Of a stretch of DNA of 27,010 bases, positions 26,567 through 27,010 are shown one piece after another. Positions within the stretch are counted from its first letter, which is position 1; every line of letters begins with the position of its first letter. The position numbers and the translations under genes are program-made. The notes beneath the pieces are model-generated. The model saw only the letters and a list, made by a program, of their open reading frames with translations, ran no database searches and was not told the origin of the DNA. The DNA comes from a virus: the IMG/VR virus record IMGVR_UViG_3300025646_000284, positions 1-27,010 of that record; one strand, 5' to 3'.

Positions 26567-27010
26567 ATGGAAATTAAAACGTTATCTTCAGTTCCAGGCA
26601 TACCTTTTAATGATATGCTTGAAAGTTTCTTTGATGATCATAAAGTAGATGAAGAGATTGAGTGTTATCAATTTGTATTTTGTCCATATGGTTATGGAAC
26701 AAGTTTTGATGACTTGTATAGGATTGATTTTAAAAGTCGTGTTGTAATTTTTAATATCATTGATACTATTATTGATAGTGCAGACAATACTGATATAGAA
26801 GGTCTAATACAATTTTGCAAAGATCATCCTGAACAAAATTTTATTATATCTTGTCCACATCTTGGATTTGCAAGGGAATTAGACCTTCCAAACTTGTATC
26901 TTGATACGTTTACTTGTTCAAGTTTTTCTGAGAGTTGGATTCATTGCGAAAAAGAGGATCTAACAAATAGATGGGTATCATTTAATTCAAATACCAAGTT
27001 ACATCGAGTA
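26567..27010 (+). CDS. Partial hypothetical protein (glycan-type family?), N-terminal 148 aa
   Basis: Runs off the window. It starts one base after the previous stop, so it belongs to the same late transcript. The visible end NRWVSFNSNTKLHRV resembles the F-x-x-x-N-x-x-x-R/K-x-H-R-V motif of a family found in marine phages beside glycan-modifying genes; this is from memory and only suggestive. Earlier: FCPYGYGTSFDDLYR and NFIISCPHLGFAREL. Confidence 0.55.
   Translation, partial: MEIKTLSSVPGIPFNDMLESFFDDHKVDEEIECYQFVFCPYGYGTSFDDLYRIDFKSRVVIFNIIDTIIDSADNTDIEGLIQFCKDHPEQNFIISCPHLGFARELDLPNLYLDTFTCSSFSESWIHCEKEDLTNRWVSFNSNTKLHRV

Overview
The window looks like part of the genome of a large tailed phage of a cyanobacterium, most likely T4-like. 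Almost every gene lies on the + strand. Genes are small, often 40-130 codons, packed with 4-14 base overlaps (ATGA, TGATG, ATGACTGA) and mostly of unknown function. Supporting signs are an ATP-grasp-free ligase-type nucleotidyltransferase (KYDG motif), three Fe(II)/2-oxoglutarate oxygenase-type genes, two T4-type late-promoter-like octamers, and a cluster of TTTTCCACA sites, the cyanobacterial form of the DnaA box. The host and phage assignment is inference. No capsid, tail, polymerase or photosynthesis gene is present, and I saw no tRNA or CRISPR array.

Layout. 1-3308: a run of coupled small unknown genes ending with a secreted protein. 3309-7520: a block with three related sigma-70-like promoters (5' box TAAGGATCTCTGATCA, then CCCCTTGAC). 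It encodes an acidic peptide, a protein with a Cys-His-Asp triad pattern, a DUF262-like/HNH nuclease, an unknown 154-residue protein and an SF2 helicase. This could be a phage-carried nuclease-helicase module. 7521-10282: two paralogous TauD-like dioxygenases with the same leader, separated by an unrelated gene. 10279-12777: small genes, including a two-helix membrane protein and a HEAIH zinc-peptidase-like protein, closed by a rho-independent terminator at 12788. 12829-13743: the nucleotidyltransferase.

13740-25124: an accessory region of tiny genes driven by ten copies of a ~75-base promoter cassette. Each copy has a palindrome close to GTGACAG-N8-CTGTCCAC, ends 28-29 bases before a TATCTT/TATTCT -10 box, has a poor -35 and usually carries its own GAGAGG ribosome site. 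The constant geometry points to one regulator switching many small operons together. Genes here include an RlpA-like domain protein, a zinc-ribbon protein, several single-helix peptides and duplicated paralogue pairs.

24436-25123 has no convincing gene. It holds six exact TTTTCCACA sites in 307 bases, a perfect 17-base inverted repeat, a 17-base direct repeat, an A-rich stretch and a near-consensus promoter without an ORF. It is the best candidate for a replication origin, or alternatively a host DnaA decoy. After a second non-coding stretch (25692-25974), a T4-like late promoter starts an AT-richer region with a 2OG-Fe(II) oxygenase-like gene and a partial gene running off the window.
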